Positions 12,569 through 25,075 are shown, numbered from the stretch's first letter. The stretch: 64,000 nucleotides of DNA from Blumeriella jaapii (GCA_009599575.1 VWND01000004.1:1294001-1358000), one strand, 5' to 3'. Notes: generated by a model from the sequence alone, not told the origin. A program made the numbers and translations.

Positions 12569-15500
12569 TAAATAAAAAAGCCAATAATCTATTAAAAGCA
12601 TTCGTTATTAATTAAATAGCTTAAATACGACTTATAAATTTCGAAATTAAATATATTAAAAAAATAATTAATATAGCGGCAAACGACTTTTCCAAACGAA
12701 AACGTTTTTATCCGTTTGACTTCGCTAAATAAAACGAATAAAATATCGACGAATAAATCGCTAACAAAATCGGCTGCTTTGTTATTTGCGTTTTAAGTTT
12801 TATAAAACCAAAATTATTCGCGTTATTATTTCGATTAGCATCGCGAATAAAAAACATTAATTTTCGGATCGAAAAAGTATTCGCGTTATTATTTCGGCTA
12901 GCACCGCGAATAAATTTAATCGAAAACAATCGGAATAAGCCGATTAACAACGAAAAAAAACTTGTAATCGATAATTACGAAACCGAAAATTTTTATTTAA
13001 TCGTATATTATTTAATTATTTTATTTAAATTATTTAGCGTATTAAATTATTAATTTAAATTATTTAAAAATCAAGCTTTCGATTATATTTTAGCCGATAA
13101 AAAGCTATATAAAATAAAAAATAATATATATTAAAAACGTTTAATAATAAATAATAAAGCCGACAAATTTTAAATTATAAAAAAAGCCTACGAAAAAGTA
13201 TTTTATCGAAAAGCTAAAGCTATTTATCACCGAACCAAAAACGATTTTTAATAAAAAAAATACTTCGAAAATTGCAAAGCTTTCGTTAAAAATTATATTT
13301 TTTATTAAAAACGAAAGCTTAGCCGAAAAAAAAATTTATTATATTCGACGTAATTTTTTAAAATTTAAAAAAAAATTAACTTCGACGTTATACGCGTATC
13401 GATTATCGATCGCGGTTATATATGCTTCGTATTTATTATTAACGATTTATTTAAATAATTTAAAAAGCGACTTTTTCGAAACGCTATTTTCGAAATTATA
13501 ACGATTTTTTTTTAAAAAAACGTTATATATCGATACGGTTTATTTAGCAAATTAAACGTCGATAATAAATTCGAAAACAAAAGCGTTATCGAAACTTTTA
13601 TAAAAAAATATAATATTTAGCGTATTTAAATTTTAGCTTATAATTCGAAAAGCAACGGATTCGTTAAACGAAATTATAAAAATATTTTCGACGGCTTTTT
13701 AAAAACTATTCGAAAAAGTTATAAACGTTGGTCGCGGAAATTCTCGAAAATACTTTTTATTATACGCATATATATATACGCTTTTATTAAAATAATTTTA
13801 TTTTTCATTTAATACGGCAAAAACGTTCGATTATTTTTAAAACAAAATAATTTATATAAAAGTTTTATAACGTAATTAAAATAAAAACGAAAGCAAATTT
13901 ATTAATAATAAAATTTAAATAATTAAATTACCGCGATATAAATATAAAAAAAATAATTCTAAAAAAAAAAATTATAAAAAAGCAATTAAAAAAATTTAAA
14001 ATAAAACTAAAATTTTAAAAAAAACGCTAATTAAAAAAAAAAATTTAATTTTAATTTACGACGTTTAACGCGCTATTAACAAATCGGCCGATATTAAGCT
14101 TAATTATAAATGGCTCGGACCTTACGAAATATACGAAGCCGAATTAAATAAAAGCTATTATAAATTTACGAAATTCGATAAAATAAAACTAAAAAAAACG
14201 TTCGCCGCCAACCGATTAAAACGATTTTATAAAAAAAACCAGCAAATTTACTTTTTGGATTTTAATTTAAACAACGATTTCGATTTCAGCGAATCCGACG
14301 ACGATTTCGATTAAAACGATTATATTTTTAAAAAAAAAAAAACTTTTGAAAAAGTCTAAAAACAACCGAACGATAATCTTACTATTAAAAATATAATTTA
14401 AATCGTAATTCTATTTATAACCGAAAAAAAAAAAATATATACAAAATTATTTATTAATTATTTTACTGTTTTTGCTATTTATTGTTTTTTTTTTATTATA
14501 TATTATTTTATTGTTTTTGTTTTGCTTTGCTTATATACAATTTAATTATTTTGTTTTATATATATTATTTATTTTTAAAATTTTTTTTTATATTATTTGA
14601 AATATTTATTATACTTTTTTTTATTTAATTATATTTTTGTTTATTAGAATAAAAGCTTTGTATATATTTAAGCCGTACGTTTGATATATTTATATTATTC
14701 GCATATTTTACGAAAACTATTTTTTATATATTTTATTATTTGCTGCTTTTTGTATTATTTATTTTTTTTTCGTTGTTCTAAACGAATGCTTATTTAAACA
14801 GTTATAATTTATTAAAAAAACAGTATGCGAATTCCCGTAATTTTTAAATACAAATATTTTATAATTTCCGTATTTTTTTTTAATTACTTTTTAATAAATA
14901 TAATATATTTTTTTAATTAACAAACCTATCGATATTATATCGTTTTCTAAGCAAAGCGTTATTAAATTTAGCAAATTTATTTTTAATTTATTTTAAAACG
15001 GAATTATTATACGCAATTTTTCCGAATTTAAGCAAGCATATAATATCGTTATTTTAAATTAATAAGCAGCTTTCGTAAAAACATTTATAAAATAATTCGA
15101 TATAATAATTAAAAACGTTAACGAATTTTTATTCGATTACGAAAATTTCGTTAAAATTAAATTTGTTCGCAAAAATTTTAATTACGACAAATTCCTGCTA
15201 AATTATAATAACGTTTTAAAAGTTTCGCCGAAGCAAAAAAAGTTCGAAATAACAAAAAAAAAATAACAAACCGAATATTACGCTTTTTATTAAATTAACG
15301 AAAAAAAAATATTTAAAAATACGTTTTTAGCAAAATCACCGGTATTATTTTATTTCGGCATTTCGCTCGTTTTTTCGAAATTATTATTTTTACGAAAAAA
15401 AAAGTTTGGGTATTAAACGCTTATATTTTTAAAACGCAAATTTTAAAAGCCAACAATCTAAAAGCCCGCAGATTTATAAGCTTTTTTACAATTATTTGTA

Positions 15501-15643
15501 AATTAATCGACGACGTTATATAATCGCTAAAAAAAGTTTTAATCGGCTGCGAAATTTTAAATCTGATTTTTTTTTAAAATAAAAAACTAAACGTTACTAA
15601 ATGCGGCATTTTTATACCGAAAAAAAAACGACGCTATTCCGAC
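12569..15643 (+). repeat. Gy4 internal tandem duplication, unit 2 (3,075 bp)
   Basis: Second unit of the direct duplication, offset 3,077 bp from the first and ending GCTATTCCGAC before unique sequence at 15644. Differences from unit 1 are mainly C/T and G/A, for example GGTTAGCACCG versus GATTAGCATCG near 9770 and 12834, with a few A/T-run length changes. Confidence 0.93.
12717..14245 (+). pseudogene. Gy4 integrase, second copy
   Basis: Duplicate of 9640-11170. The C-terminal motif LNYKWLGPYEIYEAELNKSYYKF is at about 14097-14170, and TFAANRLKRF follows. The KKILKTL-like region and acidic tail are retained. It carries slightly more T/A changes than copy 1 in places and fewer in others, so neither unit is simply the parent. 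Confidence 0.75.
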
Positions 15644-18180
15644 GCTTTAAACTTACGATAACGAAAAAAACGAAAAAGCTAATATTATTTTCGTTTAATT
15701 CGAAGAAATATACGCGGTAATAATTAATATTTTTAAAGCAGCTAAAACAATTCGGCGATTTTTATTTTTAATTATCGAAAACGAATCCGAAAACGAAATC
15801 AAAAGCGTAATAGCAAACAATCGCTTATTCGAATATAAAGAATTTATTATATTTATAAAAACGATTCCGAAAAAAATAAAAACAAAAAACGTAAAAAAAC
15901 GCGCCGATATTTCCGAAATTTTTTTTATTCGGAAAAAAAAACCATTTACGTCGCTAACAAAAAAGGCATCGCGAATAAAAACAGCCGGAAATCGACGCCG
16001 AGCTATAGCTTTTAAATTAATTAATAAAAAACGCGACGATTTTACGAAATTAAATTTAAAAAACGCCGGCATTCCGAAAAGAAAAAATTCAAACGATTTT
16101 GAATTTGATTTTTCGAAATTAAATACGTAAATACTAAAAACGCTTGCTGCGTTTAAAAACGTCGTATTATTACCGTTAATATTTTAAATTTTAATAAAAA
16201 TATTTAAAATTTTAATTATTATACGATTCGACCGAAAAAGCTTAAAAAAATATCGAAATTATCGCGGAAAAAATTATATAAAAAGCGCAAAATTAAATTA
16301 TTTTGCTTAAAACTTTCGCTTTCGACGACGAAACGATTTAAAAATTTTATTTCGATACTTTTATATAAAAACTAAATAAATCCGTCAGTTTTTTTTTTTT
16401 GCTTCGAACGAAAATTAAATTAAGTTTTTTTCGGAAAATTATAAATATAATACGCCGAAACAAATAAAAAAAACTTTTAAAAACGATAATCCGTTTTTAT
16501 TCGAGCTTTTTTTCGCTAAAAAACTTCGATTTTTTAATTTCGTTTTTACGAATAACGTTAACGCTAAAAAAAACGGCAAGTTTTGTTATTTTTACGTACG
16601 CTGTTACGCGGCGTACTGCGATTTAATTATAAAAAAAATCGACGTTATCGGTTTCGCTAATCGATTCGCTGTTATTAAAAATTCGGATTACGACGTATTC
16701 GAAATTGATTTTAATAACTAATTTATATTTCGACGAAAAACTGCGAAAACTATTTACGCGCGTGCGAAAATTTATTTAAGCTACGCAAATTTTAAAACAG
16801 ACTTTAAAGCTTTTAGCGCGATTATAAAATTCGATTAAAACGTAAAAAAGTAAAAGCAACGAATATTTCCAAAAGCCGATTTTTTTAGCTTTTCGACCGA
16901 AAATATGTTTTAAAATTTATTTAAATTAAGCTGCGAATCCGTTAATTACGTAAAGTTTTATAACGGAAAAAACAAATTATTATTGCATTTTATAAAAAAA
17001 AAAATAACTATATATAAATATTATTTCCGACTAATTAAAACCCAAAAAGCGCTTATAATCTTTTTCGCTAATATATTTTATAATTTTATTTAATAAGCTT
17101 TTAAAATACATCCCGGTTTTTATTTCGCTGTTTTAATTATTCGAAACTCCGGAAACTGCCGCTTCGTAGCATATTTTAACGTTCCGATCGTTTTAGGTTT
17201 CGCTAATCCCGACCGTATTACGGTTATAAAATTCGATATCGCCGATTTTCAAAAAAAAAAAAAAATCGAAAACCTTATCGACGTTATTTTCGATTATTAC
17301 GTTTTATTTATATTCGCATATAATTCGAAAATAATCGAAGCTTATCTACAATTATACCACGACGCCAAGCTAATTAAAACTATTTAGAAAAGCTTAGCTT
17401 TTTCGTATTTCAGCGCGTTTAAAGCAGTAGCCTCGGCTATTTTATCGGATTACGAAACCGAAAGCTACGAAATAAAAAATAAAATAATTTTTATCAGCTT
17501 TTCGATTAAGCAAAAAGTTTTCGTTAAATTCAAAACCTAAAAAACCGACGGCGCGATGCTAATTTATTCGAATAATTATACGGCGCAAAAATACAAAAAC
17601 CATTTCGAAAACGATAATCCGATAAGTAATCTGATATTATTTGTATTGCGGCGAAAGCAATTATAATATTTTCGATAGTTTCGATTGCAAACGATTATTT
17701 CCGAATTATTTCGTAAAATAGTTTTTTTTACAGGCTTCGAAGCTTTTTTAAAAGCATTCGTCGATAAATAATCGTAATCCGATTTATCAGTTTTACGCGA
17801 AGCAAAAGCGTTAATCGGTTTTAATTACGACGAATTAATCGATTATTTTTATGATTTTAATACAAGATTTTTCAGCGCTTTTTGCAAAGCGTAGAATTAC
17901 GTTTAAAAGCTGAAATTTATTATTTACGAAAAAAAGTCGTGAAAAATATCCGTCGCGGCGATATTTAATAATATTATCGACGAAAAAGCTATTAAAATAT
18001 TCGTAGATTTAAACGATACTTCGATTAATATTTTATCGAGCCATTTTTCAAAAAAGCAAAATAAATAAAATAATTTAAACGATAAGCGAAACGCTACTTT
18101 TCCGCAGAAGCCAATAGCAAAAAAGCCAAAAACGAGCTAAAAAACCGAAAAAATATAAAACTAAAAAGTTCGGTTTTTTC
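14910..18180 (+). pseudogene. Gy4 extra ORF of unknown function, downstream of pol
   Basis: About 3.2 kb of plus-strand coding-like sequence between the post-pol spacer and the 3' LTR. Successive frames give coherent stretches: SKQSVIKFSKFIFNLF, FNYDKFLLNYNNVLKV, FEEIYAVIINIFKAAKTIRR (15700), KNVKKRADISEIFF (15890), FANRFAVIKNSDYDVFEIDF (16660), HPGFYFAVLIIRNSGNCRFV (17115), FDYYVLFIFAYNSKIIEAYL (17300) and FVDLNDTSINILSSHFSKKQ (18010). Stops are TAA/TAG at likely former Gln/Trp codons. I do not recognise the family; it does not look like RT, integrase or envelope. The antisense open frame at 15695-16072 is a shadow. Internal Lys runs (former Glu/Lys) suggest a charged protein. It may be a cargo or structural ORF of this lineage. 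Confidence 0.6.
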
Positions 18181-18288
18181 GTTGATTGGTTTTTAAATTA
18201 TATAATATAAACTAAATTGTATTTATTAAAATTATGTTTTTTTTTTGGTCGTAATCAGAAACGATTACGTATATTATTTAAAACAAAA

Positions 18289-18555
18289 TATAAAACGGTA
18301 ATATTTTGTATTAATAAAAATTAATAGTTTTAGCTATGATCGAAGCATAAACCCTTCCGAAACCTTCTGCCATTAACTATCTTTAACAAATATAAAAGCA
18401 AAACACCCTTTTAAATAATATTATAAACACGCAATCTAATTTATACTTTCATTTATTTTTCTTTTCCTTTTTTCAGTTTCTTTTAGAGATTTCCTAGACT
18501 ATCTTACCCACCGATATGTGGCCGTATCAGTCTGGTTTTCCTACCTACTTTTATA
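18289..18555 (+). repeat. Gy4 3' LTR
   Basis: 267 bp, same borders as 4180-4446 and more AT-converted. The preceding ATTTAAAACAAAA segment is the likely decayed polypurine tract. Confidence 0.9.
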
Positions 18556-18559
18556 TTAT

Positions 18560-19271
18560 TAATCTGCTTTGGAAAAACAATTTGTTTTATCGCAATTAGT
18601 AATTAAAACTGTAATTGCGGGCTTGCGCTTATTACGCTTCGAAAAAAAAAAAGTTTTTATTAGCTTATAGCAAATCGTTTATAATTATATAGCCATATAT
18701 ATCGTATACGATTACGAAAATTAAATCTGCGGGTTTTTTTATAAGTATTTTATTTTTTTCGGTTTCGCTGTTTTTTTCGGAAAAAATGCTATCGTTATCG
18801 TACTTATCGGAAATTATTTTTATAAACGTTAACGTAATTATACTTTTAGCAGCTATTTCTTTCAAAATTTAAAAATTTAATTTATCGTCGAGAAATATCT
18901 GCTGCTTTCGAACTGCTCGCTGTCGTGTTTTTAATAAAAAATATTTTAATTTCTGCGAAAAAAAGTATTAGCAAGCGTATTAATAATTTCCGACCGGTAT
19001 ATAATTGTAAAATAAAAATCGGCGAAAAACTCGGCCTATCGGGCTTATCGGGCCGAAAAATCTTTGATTATTATAAAGTATTTTAAAACGCGGTAATCGG
19101 TGTATATATATACGTTTTTTTAGGCGTTTAACAGCTTCGGCTTGTAATTTTTAAAAAAGCGAAAAATAACGAAAAACTTTTTATCGTAAATCGGATAATT
19201 AAATTCGGCGTCGATTATGATTTTGGAAATAAAACCGACCGGATAATAAAAATTATTTTTTTGTAATTACG
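18560..19271 (-). pseudogene. Gy2a RNase H end to integrase N-terminus
   Basis: Middle fragment of Gy2a between Gy4 and Gy3, collinear with Gy2b 47468-48180 in reverse. Minus-strand traces include the FNYPIYDKKLFAI-like RNase H segment near 19150-19230, the tether with ITNTLANTF-like residues near 18970, and the start of the integrase zinc-binding domain. The last five bases before Gy3 are TTACG. Confidence 0.82.
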
Positions 19272-19444
19272 TGTCAGGGGTGCGAACGAGCAGAAGGTTC
19301 GTAGATGAATTATATTGACTACGAGGTTCTAAGTTAGAGGTGTCGCGAAGTCTAAAATATAATATGTGCGGGCTCCGATGTCACGTGACAACAACGTGAC
19401 CTTCGGACCACGTGACCAACGAACTGACGTCTTATCCCCTTATA
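19272..19444 (-). repeat. Gy3 3' LTR
   Basis: 173-bp LTR; the minus strand ends in CCCCTGACA and its start TATAAGGGG is probably TGTGAGGG mutated. It carries two CACGTG E-box palindromes (19382-19387 and 19409-19414). Confidence 0.95.
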
Positions 19445-19470
19445 TATAATCCTTCTTTCCATTTTTTTTT
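19445..19470 (-). other. Gy3 polypurine tract
   Basis: The minus strand reads an A-run, then TGGAAAGAAGGATTATA, abutting the 3' LTR. It is purine-rich and correctly placed for plus-strand priming. Confidence 0.65.
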
Positions 19471-19945
19471 TTTACTTAATTTCTTCGTCGTCGGAATCTA
19501 CTTTTATAAATCGAGCTTCGTTCGCGAAGCGTTTTTGTAAACGAATGCGGGGTTTAGCTGGAATAATAAAAAAAATGGTAGAAAAAGCAGGCTTTTTTAG
19601 TTTCGGAAGCAGAACAACTGGTTTTTTTGTAATAAAAAGAGAATTGATAACAGTCTTTTTGTGTTTGGTGACGGTTGTAAAAACCTTTTTTAATAATAAA
19701 AGCTCGTTTTCGTTATTCGTCGATTTGGCACGTTTTTTGTTAGTAATTCTGGCTTTAGCCAGTTCTGTTTTAATCGGATAAAATTTCTGAAAAAAACGTA
19801 TAGCGAATTTAGCTATAAAATTATATGCGTTAATAACGTTTTTTAATAGTTTTTAAAACTGATCTTCGGCGTTATAACCGCGCTATTATATAAAATAAAA
19901 AAAGTTAAGGTTTCGTTTAGAATCGAAAATAGCATTTATAACTTA
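19471..19945 (-). pseudogene. Gy3 chromodomain and pol C-terminal tail
   Basis: After the integrase end, the minus strand at about 19945-19800 gives VNAIFDSKRN...FYFI, RGYNAEDQF, KLLKNVINAYNFI. This matches the chromodomain pattern (ILDSRR, Y.VKW.GY...TWEP..NL.NA), although aromatic-cage positions are partly lost. A basic tail follows, FYPIKTELAKARITNKKRAK through FANEARFIKVDSDDEE, ending in a stop near 19475. Chromodomains of chromoviruses direct integration to H3K9-methylated heterochromatin, which suits this neighbourhood. Confidence 0.78.
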
Positions 19946-21150
19946 TAGCAAACTGCCGTCGGCGTCGATAAAAACAAGTGGTAAAAAAGGGTTTTCCTGC
20001 CCTGAAAAAAGATTGTTATAAACAGGTTTAAGCAAATTAGTATAAAAGACGGAGTGTAATAATCCTTGCTCGAAAAATAGTTTTAATTTATAATTATGAA
20101 AACCTAAAACTTCGGCGATTATATAAAAATCGTAAAATTTATTATCGAGCTTTTTAATTAGTTTAATAAAAGTGATATTGCGTCTATTAAAAAACACGCT
20201 ATTTTCCATTCGGTAAGCAGGAGCTGGTTGGCGGTGTCGGTTAAAATAATGTTTTTGGTCGGCCAGCGCTAAAGTCAGATTCGTACGTAATAATAGCTTT
20301 ATTTTTTTTATTTTATTTGCAAAATCGTTTTTTTTCGCGTTTGCTATTTATAACGTGCGAAAAGTCGAGGCTAGAATAGATTTGGGTAAAAAAAAGCTTA
20401 GTCGGAAATAAAAGCCTTTGTTAGCGTAAAAAAAAGAGATTCCGGTAAAAGCGTTTACAGCGTTATTTGCTGCGAATTCGGCTAGAAGGAGCCAGTCTTT
20501 TTAATCTTCTTAAGCGTATTTAACAAATTGTCTTAAATAAAAAAATAAATAAGCGTTTGCGTTTTCGATTTGGCCATTTGTTTCGAAATAAAAGCTGATG
20601 GATAGCGTAATATTGGTTCCGAAACGGTAATTAATAGCTTTTCAAAATTATAAAACGAACAAAAAGCTTCGGTCTGAAATTATAGAATCGAAAAGGCTAT
20701 ATAAGCGCCAAATATTTCTACAAAACAGCTTGGCTAAATCTGACGCTTTTATAGCTAAATAATAAGCTATATAATATCGTTTTTTAGTAAAACGATATAT
20801 TACTATTATAATTAAATTATTACGACTTTTGTGCTTTTTTACGGAAAAAAAGCTTATAAAATCGACTGATATATGACTTCAACGGCGTAAAAAAATAGGC
20901 AAAAGTTTGAAAAGTCTTTGGTAGCGTTGATTAATATTTGTATTACAAAAACAGCCGTTGTAATTGCGTATAAATTTTTTATAATTTTCAAAAATTAATA
21001 GCTAATAATAATTTCTGCTGATAATTTCGTACAGTTTGTTTTTTTCGGAATGGCTTGTTTTTATTGAATTATAGGCCATTTGCAAAAGCCAGATGCGAAT
21101 AGAAATATTTAAATTCGATGTATCTGGAACGTATAATCGGTTTCGAAAAT
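19943..21150 (-). pseudogene. Gy3 integrase
   Basis: Minus-strand integrase. The C-terminal portion is an 88-residue open stretch at 19943-20209 with IKLIKKLDNKFYDFYIIAEVL (matching KL..KY.GPF.I...), LLHSVFYTNLLKPVYNN and LPGQ-like SGQENP. Upstream, core motifs are traced: SVDFISFFPYKS near 20870, SDRSFLFVL near 20670, ISFYFETNGQIENANAYLF near 20560 (from SFHPQTDGQTER), and WLLLAEFAANNAVNAFTGIS near 20440-20490. A few stops and substitutions break it. Confidence 0.85.
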
Positions 21151-21399
21151 ATAATTTATTATTGCGTATAAAATATTCGGAGAATTATAAGTTTTTTAAT
21201 CTCGGAATATCTTTTAATTTAAATATTTCTTTTTTAGTAGCAGTTTATAATTTGTTAATAAAATAATATTCGTTTAACAATCGTAAAAGCTTTTCGTCGT
21301 CTGCCTCGGATATTTATTTAAATAGGGCTGGAAAAGCGTTTACTTCAGTTAAGTAATGCTTTTTAAAAAAAGCTTGGTTTTGGAACTGAATTTTTTCGT

Positions 21400-22830
21400 T
21401 TAAAAAGTTTTGGAGGAGGTTTTAAAAACGTCGGATTAAAAAATCAGATTTACCATTTTGTTTTTTAAATCTGAATATAACTACAAAGTCAAAACCAGCT
21501 AAAAACTCGCTTCAGCGTACTTAACGTCGGTTGAATTATTTGGTTGTTATAAAATATTCCAGGTTTCGATGGTTTATAAGTACACGAATTAAATAAACAA
21601 CTTTTTGTAATTCGGCTCGCCAACCTTCGAAGCAACGTATAATAGCGAAAAGTTTTTTATTATAAATCTCGTAATTGCATTCGGCTAAATCGAACTTTTT
21701 CGATATAAAAGCGATTAAATAAAATACTTTTGCGTCGTTCTTTTAAAAGAAAATCCTTAAAAAAACGTAATCAAAAGCGTCAGTTTTAACAAATATTTTT
21801 TTGTCAAAATTGAAATGGAACAACGTAGATGCAGTCGTAAAAGCTGATTTGAAAAACTCGAAGGTTTTAATACAGTTATTATTAAAATCTTATTTAATAT
21901 TTTTTTTCGTTAGATTTACCAAAAGGGTAACGATACGAAAAAAACCTTTAATAAAGCGTCGGTAAAAATTTGCAAAACTTAAAAACGCTTATACGTTTTT
22001 AACGTTAAAAGGGGGGTTCCAGCTAATAATAGCTTTCAATTTCTTAAGGTTTATTTTAATTTTAATAATAAAAATAATTATTTCCAGGTAAACGATTTTT
22101 TAAATTTCAAATTCGCATTTTTTTATATTTAATTGCAGGCCAGCGTCGGAAAAAGCTTGAAAAACGAAATTAACGTGTTTTTTATATTTTTAAAGGTCGT
22201 TTAAATAAATTAAAATATCGTTTATATAAATTATGCAAAAAATATTTAAATAAAATCGTAAAATATCGTTTATGCGAAATTGAAAAATGGCAGAAGCGTT
22301 GTATAAATCGAAAAGCATAATTAACGATTCGAATAAACCGTATTTCGTATTAAACGCAATAAGCCATTTATAGCCCTTTTTTATTCGAATTTTATTAAAA
22401 GCGGCAAAAACGTCAAGTTTGGTATAAAATTTCGTTTTATTTAATCGAAAAAGTGTTTTTTAAACTAATAGCAGAAAATACCGGTTTTTGATTATTATAG
22501 CGTTGAAAGCTTTGTAATCGACGCAAAAACGTAATTCGCCTTTTGGTTTTTTCGCAAATAAAATTAAAAAGGCGGCGAAAAAAAAGCTAGCTCGAATCCA
22601 GCCTTTTTCGAGGTTTTCTTTCAGAAATTTGCGTAAAACTTAAAGTTCGTTAATTAATATATTATATAAAAGACCGTATAAAAATATTGCGCCAAAACGG
22701 AATTTTATCGTATAATCAACGCTTTTTTTATAAAGCGCAAGTTTATTAGCTTTAATAAAATCGAAAGCGGCTAAATAATAATGGTAGTATTAAAAGAGTT
22801 TTATTCGGAGATCGATTAATAATTTGATTT
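21400..22830 (-). pseudogene. Gy3 reverse transcriptase and RNase H
   Basis: One nearly continuous minus-strand frame. Fingers: LFAKKPKGELRFCVDYKAFN near 22520-22560. Palm: KGYKWLIAFNTKYGLFESL near 22330-22390, then YINDILIYLND at about 22203-22235 in place of YLDDILIYSDD, so the first catalytic Asp is Asn. Thumb and connection: [19 protein letters not shown] near 21950. RNase [21 protein letters not shown] near 21640-21690 and EYFITTK...FLAGFDFVV near 21500. The D-to-N change would kill catalysis even where the frame is open. Confidence 0.88.
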
Positions 22831-23299
22831 AAAAGGCCAAACGAATATTTTTTAAAAAAGCTTTAGCGAAGTAAAGTTCAGCTAATAAATATTATCGTTC
22901 AGCTTAAAAAAGTTCTTGTCGTAACTGATTTATTTTTGAAAATGCAAAAAGATCGTTTTTGATTATAGCGCCGAGTTTTTATAAACGTTGGTCGATTTCG
23001 TATAATAAGGCTGAAAATACTTCGATTCCGGGCTGAAAAAATAGGATATTAAAAGCAGCAGCTTTTGTACGGCGAAAAAGGGCTGATTAAACGATTGATT
23101 TGTAAAAATGGCGTTTTTAAATTAAGCCTGAAATAGCTAATTAATAAAAGTTTTGGGATAGACAGTTCGAACGGCAAAAATCTAAATTAAAGCAAAAGGT
23201 ATTCGTAGTTTAATTAATATAAGAGTTGTGTATTTTAAGCCAAAGTTTACTCAAAATAAAATCGTATTTTCCAAATGTTATAATAAAAGTTGTAATTCG

Positions 23300-23600
23300 T
23301 TCGGTATAACGGGCGATATTAATTTGAAAGGAAACTTAATAAATAACGTCGCCGTAAATAGAAAAACGTCCGTCAACCACGGTAAGTTTACGTAGATTAA
23401 TAAATAAAACAAAAGTTAATTCGTAATATTGCACGAAAGCATAATTAATAAAATTATCGGTAGCTCCGGAATCGTTTAAAAAATAAGTTTTAATATATAT
23501 ATTATTAACAATTATAATACAAAATAATATCAAATATGATTTCGAAACGCTATTTAAAATAAATAATTTCAATTTATTTTTCAAAGGTTTTTGATAGTAA
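23300..23600 (-). pseudogene. Gy3 aspartic protease
   Basis: A minus-strand open stretch (82 residues, 23336-23584) with YFLNDSGATDNFINYAF, the catalytic D-S-G-A of retropepsins, followed by LRKLTVVDGR, which matches the flap-side motif of gypsy proteases. The active-site triad is intact. Downstream FGKYDFILSKLWL near 23260-23300 corresponds to the conserved ILG.PWL end of the domain. Confidence 0.85.
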
Positions 23601-23659
23601 CAATTATTAGAAACAGTTAGTTTCCCGATTTTTTTGCTTCGGCTTTAGCCTTTTTGATT

Positions 23660-25075
23660 TAAAAAGAATCGGAGCAGTTAGCAGCTCGGTGTTTATCGCT
23701 GGCATATTATAAGCAGAAGTTGTTAGCAAAAAAGTAGGTTCGGCGAACTAGCTTTTCGGCGTTACCGATTGGGCGTTTGTTTTTTGCTATATCAGCTGCG
23801 GTTTATATAATTGCTTTGGTTTGGATAGCGCTGAGATTTATAAGGTCGCCTTGAATAATAATCGTAGTGCTATTAGCAGTTTTGAATATAGGGGCGGAAA
23901 AAGTGATTTTCGTATTACGGCCTCCGGTTTTATAATAATTAAGATTCAATTGTCGAAAAACGGTATCGGTTTCGCGCATTTAGGCGCAAAAACTAATAAA
24001 ATCGGTTAAATCGAAAAAATTAGTATACGACAAACGAATAATTATATCAGAATAAAAAGCTTTGCGCAGAATAACGATAGCGGCTTCGTTATTAAATTTA
24101 GTATAACTTTTAATTTCCAGCCAAATAAAAAAAAAAATGGACAGAAATTAATTGCTTTGTTTAAAAAACAAAATTTTTGTAAATGCATCTGCTTATTAAT
24201 TAAAAACACCGAACGATTATTAAAAAACTTAAATTATTTTTACAACAGTTAAATAGAAAAAGGTGCCGTTCGTACGTAAACCTTTTTATAAAACGCTTTT
24301 GGCTGTATCGGAAAAGCGGAAAAAAAAATAACTTATACGATTCTATTCGGTCGCATATCAGTTCTAATTAAAACGAAGCTTTAAAATTATATTTTAAAAA
24401 AAAGTGGTAAAATGCTTCGTAACGTTGCCGATGCTATCCGAATTTATAAATTTATCGGAGTCGGGAAAAACAAATGTTTTTCTTTTTGCGTTTAAAATGC
24501 TCGGTATATTTTAACTGATAAAAGCTTGTTTTCGGAAGTTGGTAAGCTCGGCTTCGCGGTTTTGAATTATTTTCTTTTAAAAAGCCTTTTTTTCCCAGTA
24601 TTATACCGTTTAAATATTTAGCTTCTGAGCGAAATTATTTAATTTAGCCTTGAGTAATATTATTATATCGTTCTGCTTTACCGCGTAGGCGAAAATATCG
24701 AAAATTTCTCGAAAGCAGGCTTTCGTATTAGCGATTAAAACGGCGACGATTTGGTCGGGGTATTTAAAATGCTTTAAAATAAGGCAATTAAAAGGTTCCG
24801 ACAATTTGGGATGGTCCGATATAGCTCGTTAAAAAAGGAGCGTGAAATGTATTTTGTTTCGGGATGTAGGCAGAAGCAGAACGGGGTTTTTTGAATATGG
24901 GTTTTGTGTCAGAGGGGGTTGTCGTTTCGTAGTTTCGTAAGGGTTATTTTTAAAAGGTCGTAAGGGTTGTTATCGCGATAAGGTTTGTTGATTTTTTGTA
25001 TGCGCAAGGGCAGAACAGAGTTGGCAGGCTTTTTTAGCTCGAGGGCTGAAATAAGGGTGTCAAGGAGGTTTGGTA
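23660..25075 (-). pseudogene. Gy3 gag with zinc knuckle
   Basis: Minus-strand gag between the 5' LTR and protease. A CCHC-type knuckle lies at 23674-23715: Cys, two residues, Tyr (for Cys), then ASDK, His, RAAN, Cys. That is C-X2-C-X4-H-X4-C with the second Cys changed TGT to TAT. A stop sits inside it where CAA became TAA. The 64-residue open stretch at 24610-24804 on this strand lies in the capsid region. No fold can be named from sequence alone. Confidence 0.72.

Larger units (their letters stand above)
4180..18555 (+). mobile_element. Gy4, unusually long Ty3/gypsy element
   Basis: 14,376-bp plus-strand LTR retrotransposon inserted in Gy2a. Both LTRs measure 267 bp (4180-4446 and 18289-18555). 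A short duplication, TTAT (4176-4179 and 18556-18559), flanks it; 4 versus 5 bp cannot be decided because the site is ATTATTA. The coding order is gag, protease, RT, RNase H, integrase, a very AT-rich spacer, then a long extra ORF. A 3.08-kb direct tandem duplication covers the RNase H tail, integrase, spacer and start of the extra ORF, and explains part of the size. The pol motifs differ from Gy1-3 and Gy5 (FDLFWGYD-like, YVDDV-like, WLGPYE...FAANRLKRF), so this is a separate fungal gypsy lineage. Confidence 0.9.

Noticed and set aside
9492..15643. Two adjacent partial Gy4 copies rather than a tandem duplication
   Set aside because: No LTR, target duplication or polypurine tract at the 12568/12569 junction, and both units end at matching internal points.
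19545..19781. 78-residue plus-strand open frame with hydrophobic stretches, like a small membrane protein
   Set aside because: It is antisense to the Gy3 pol tail, which reads coherently on the minus strand and ends in an acidic DSDDEE; the hydrophobicity is the complement of a Lys/Glu-rich tail.
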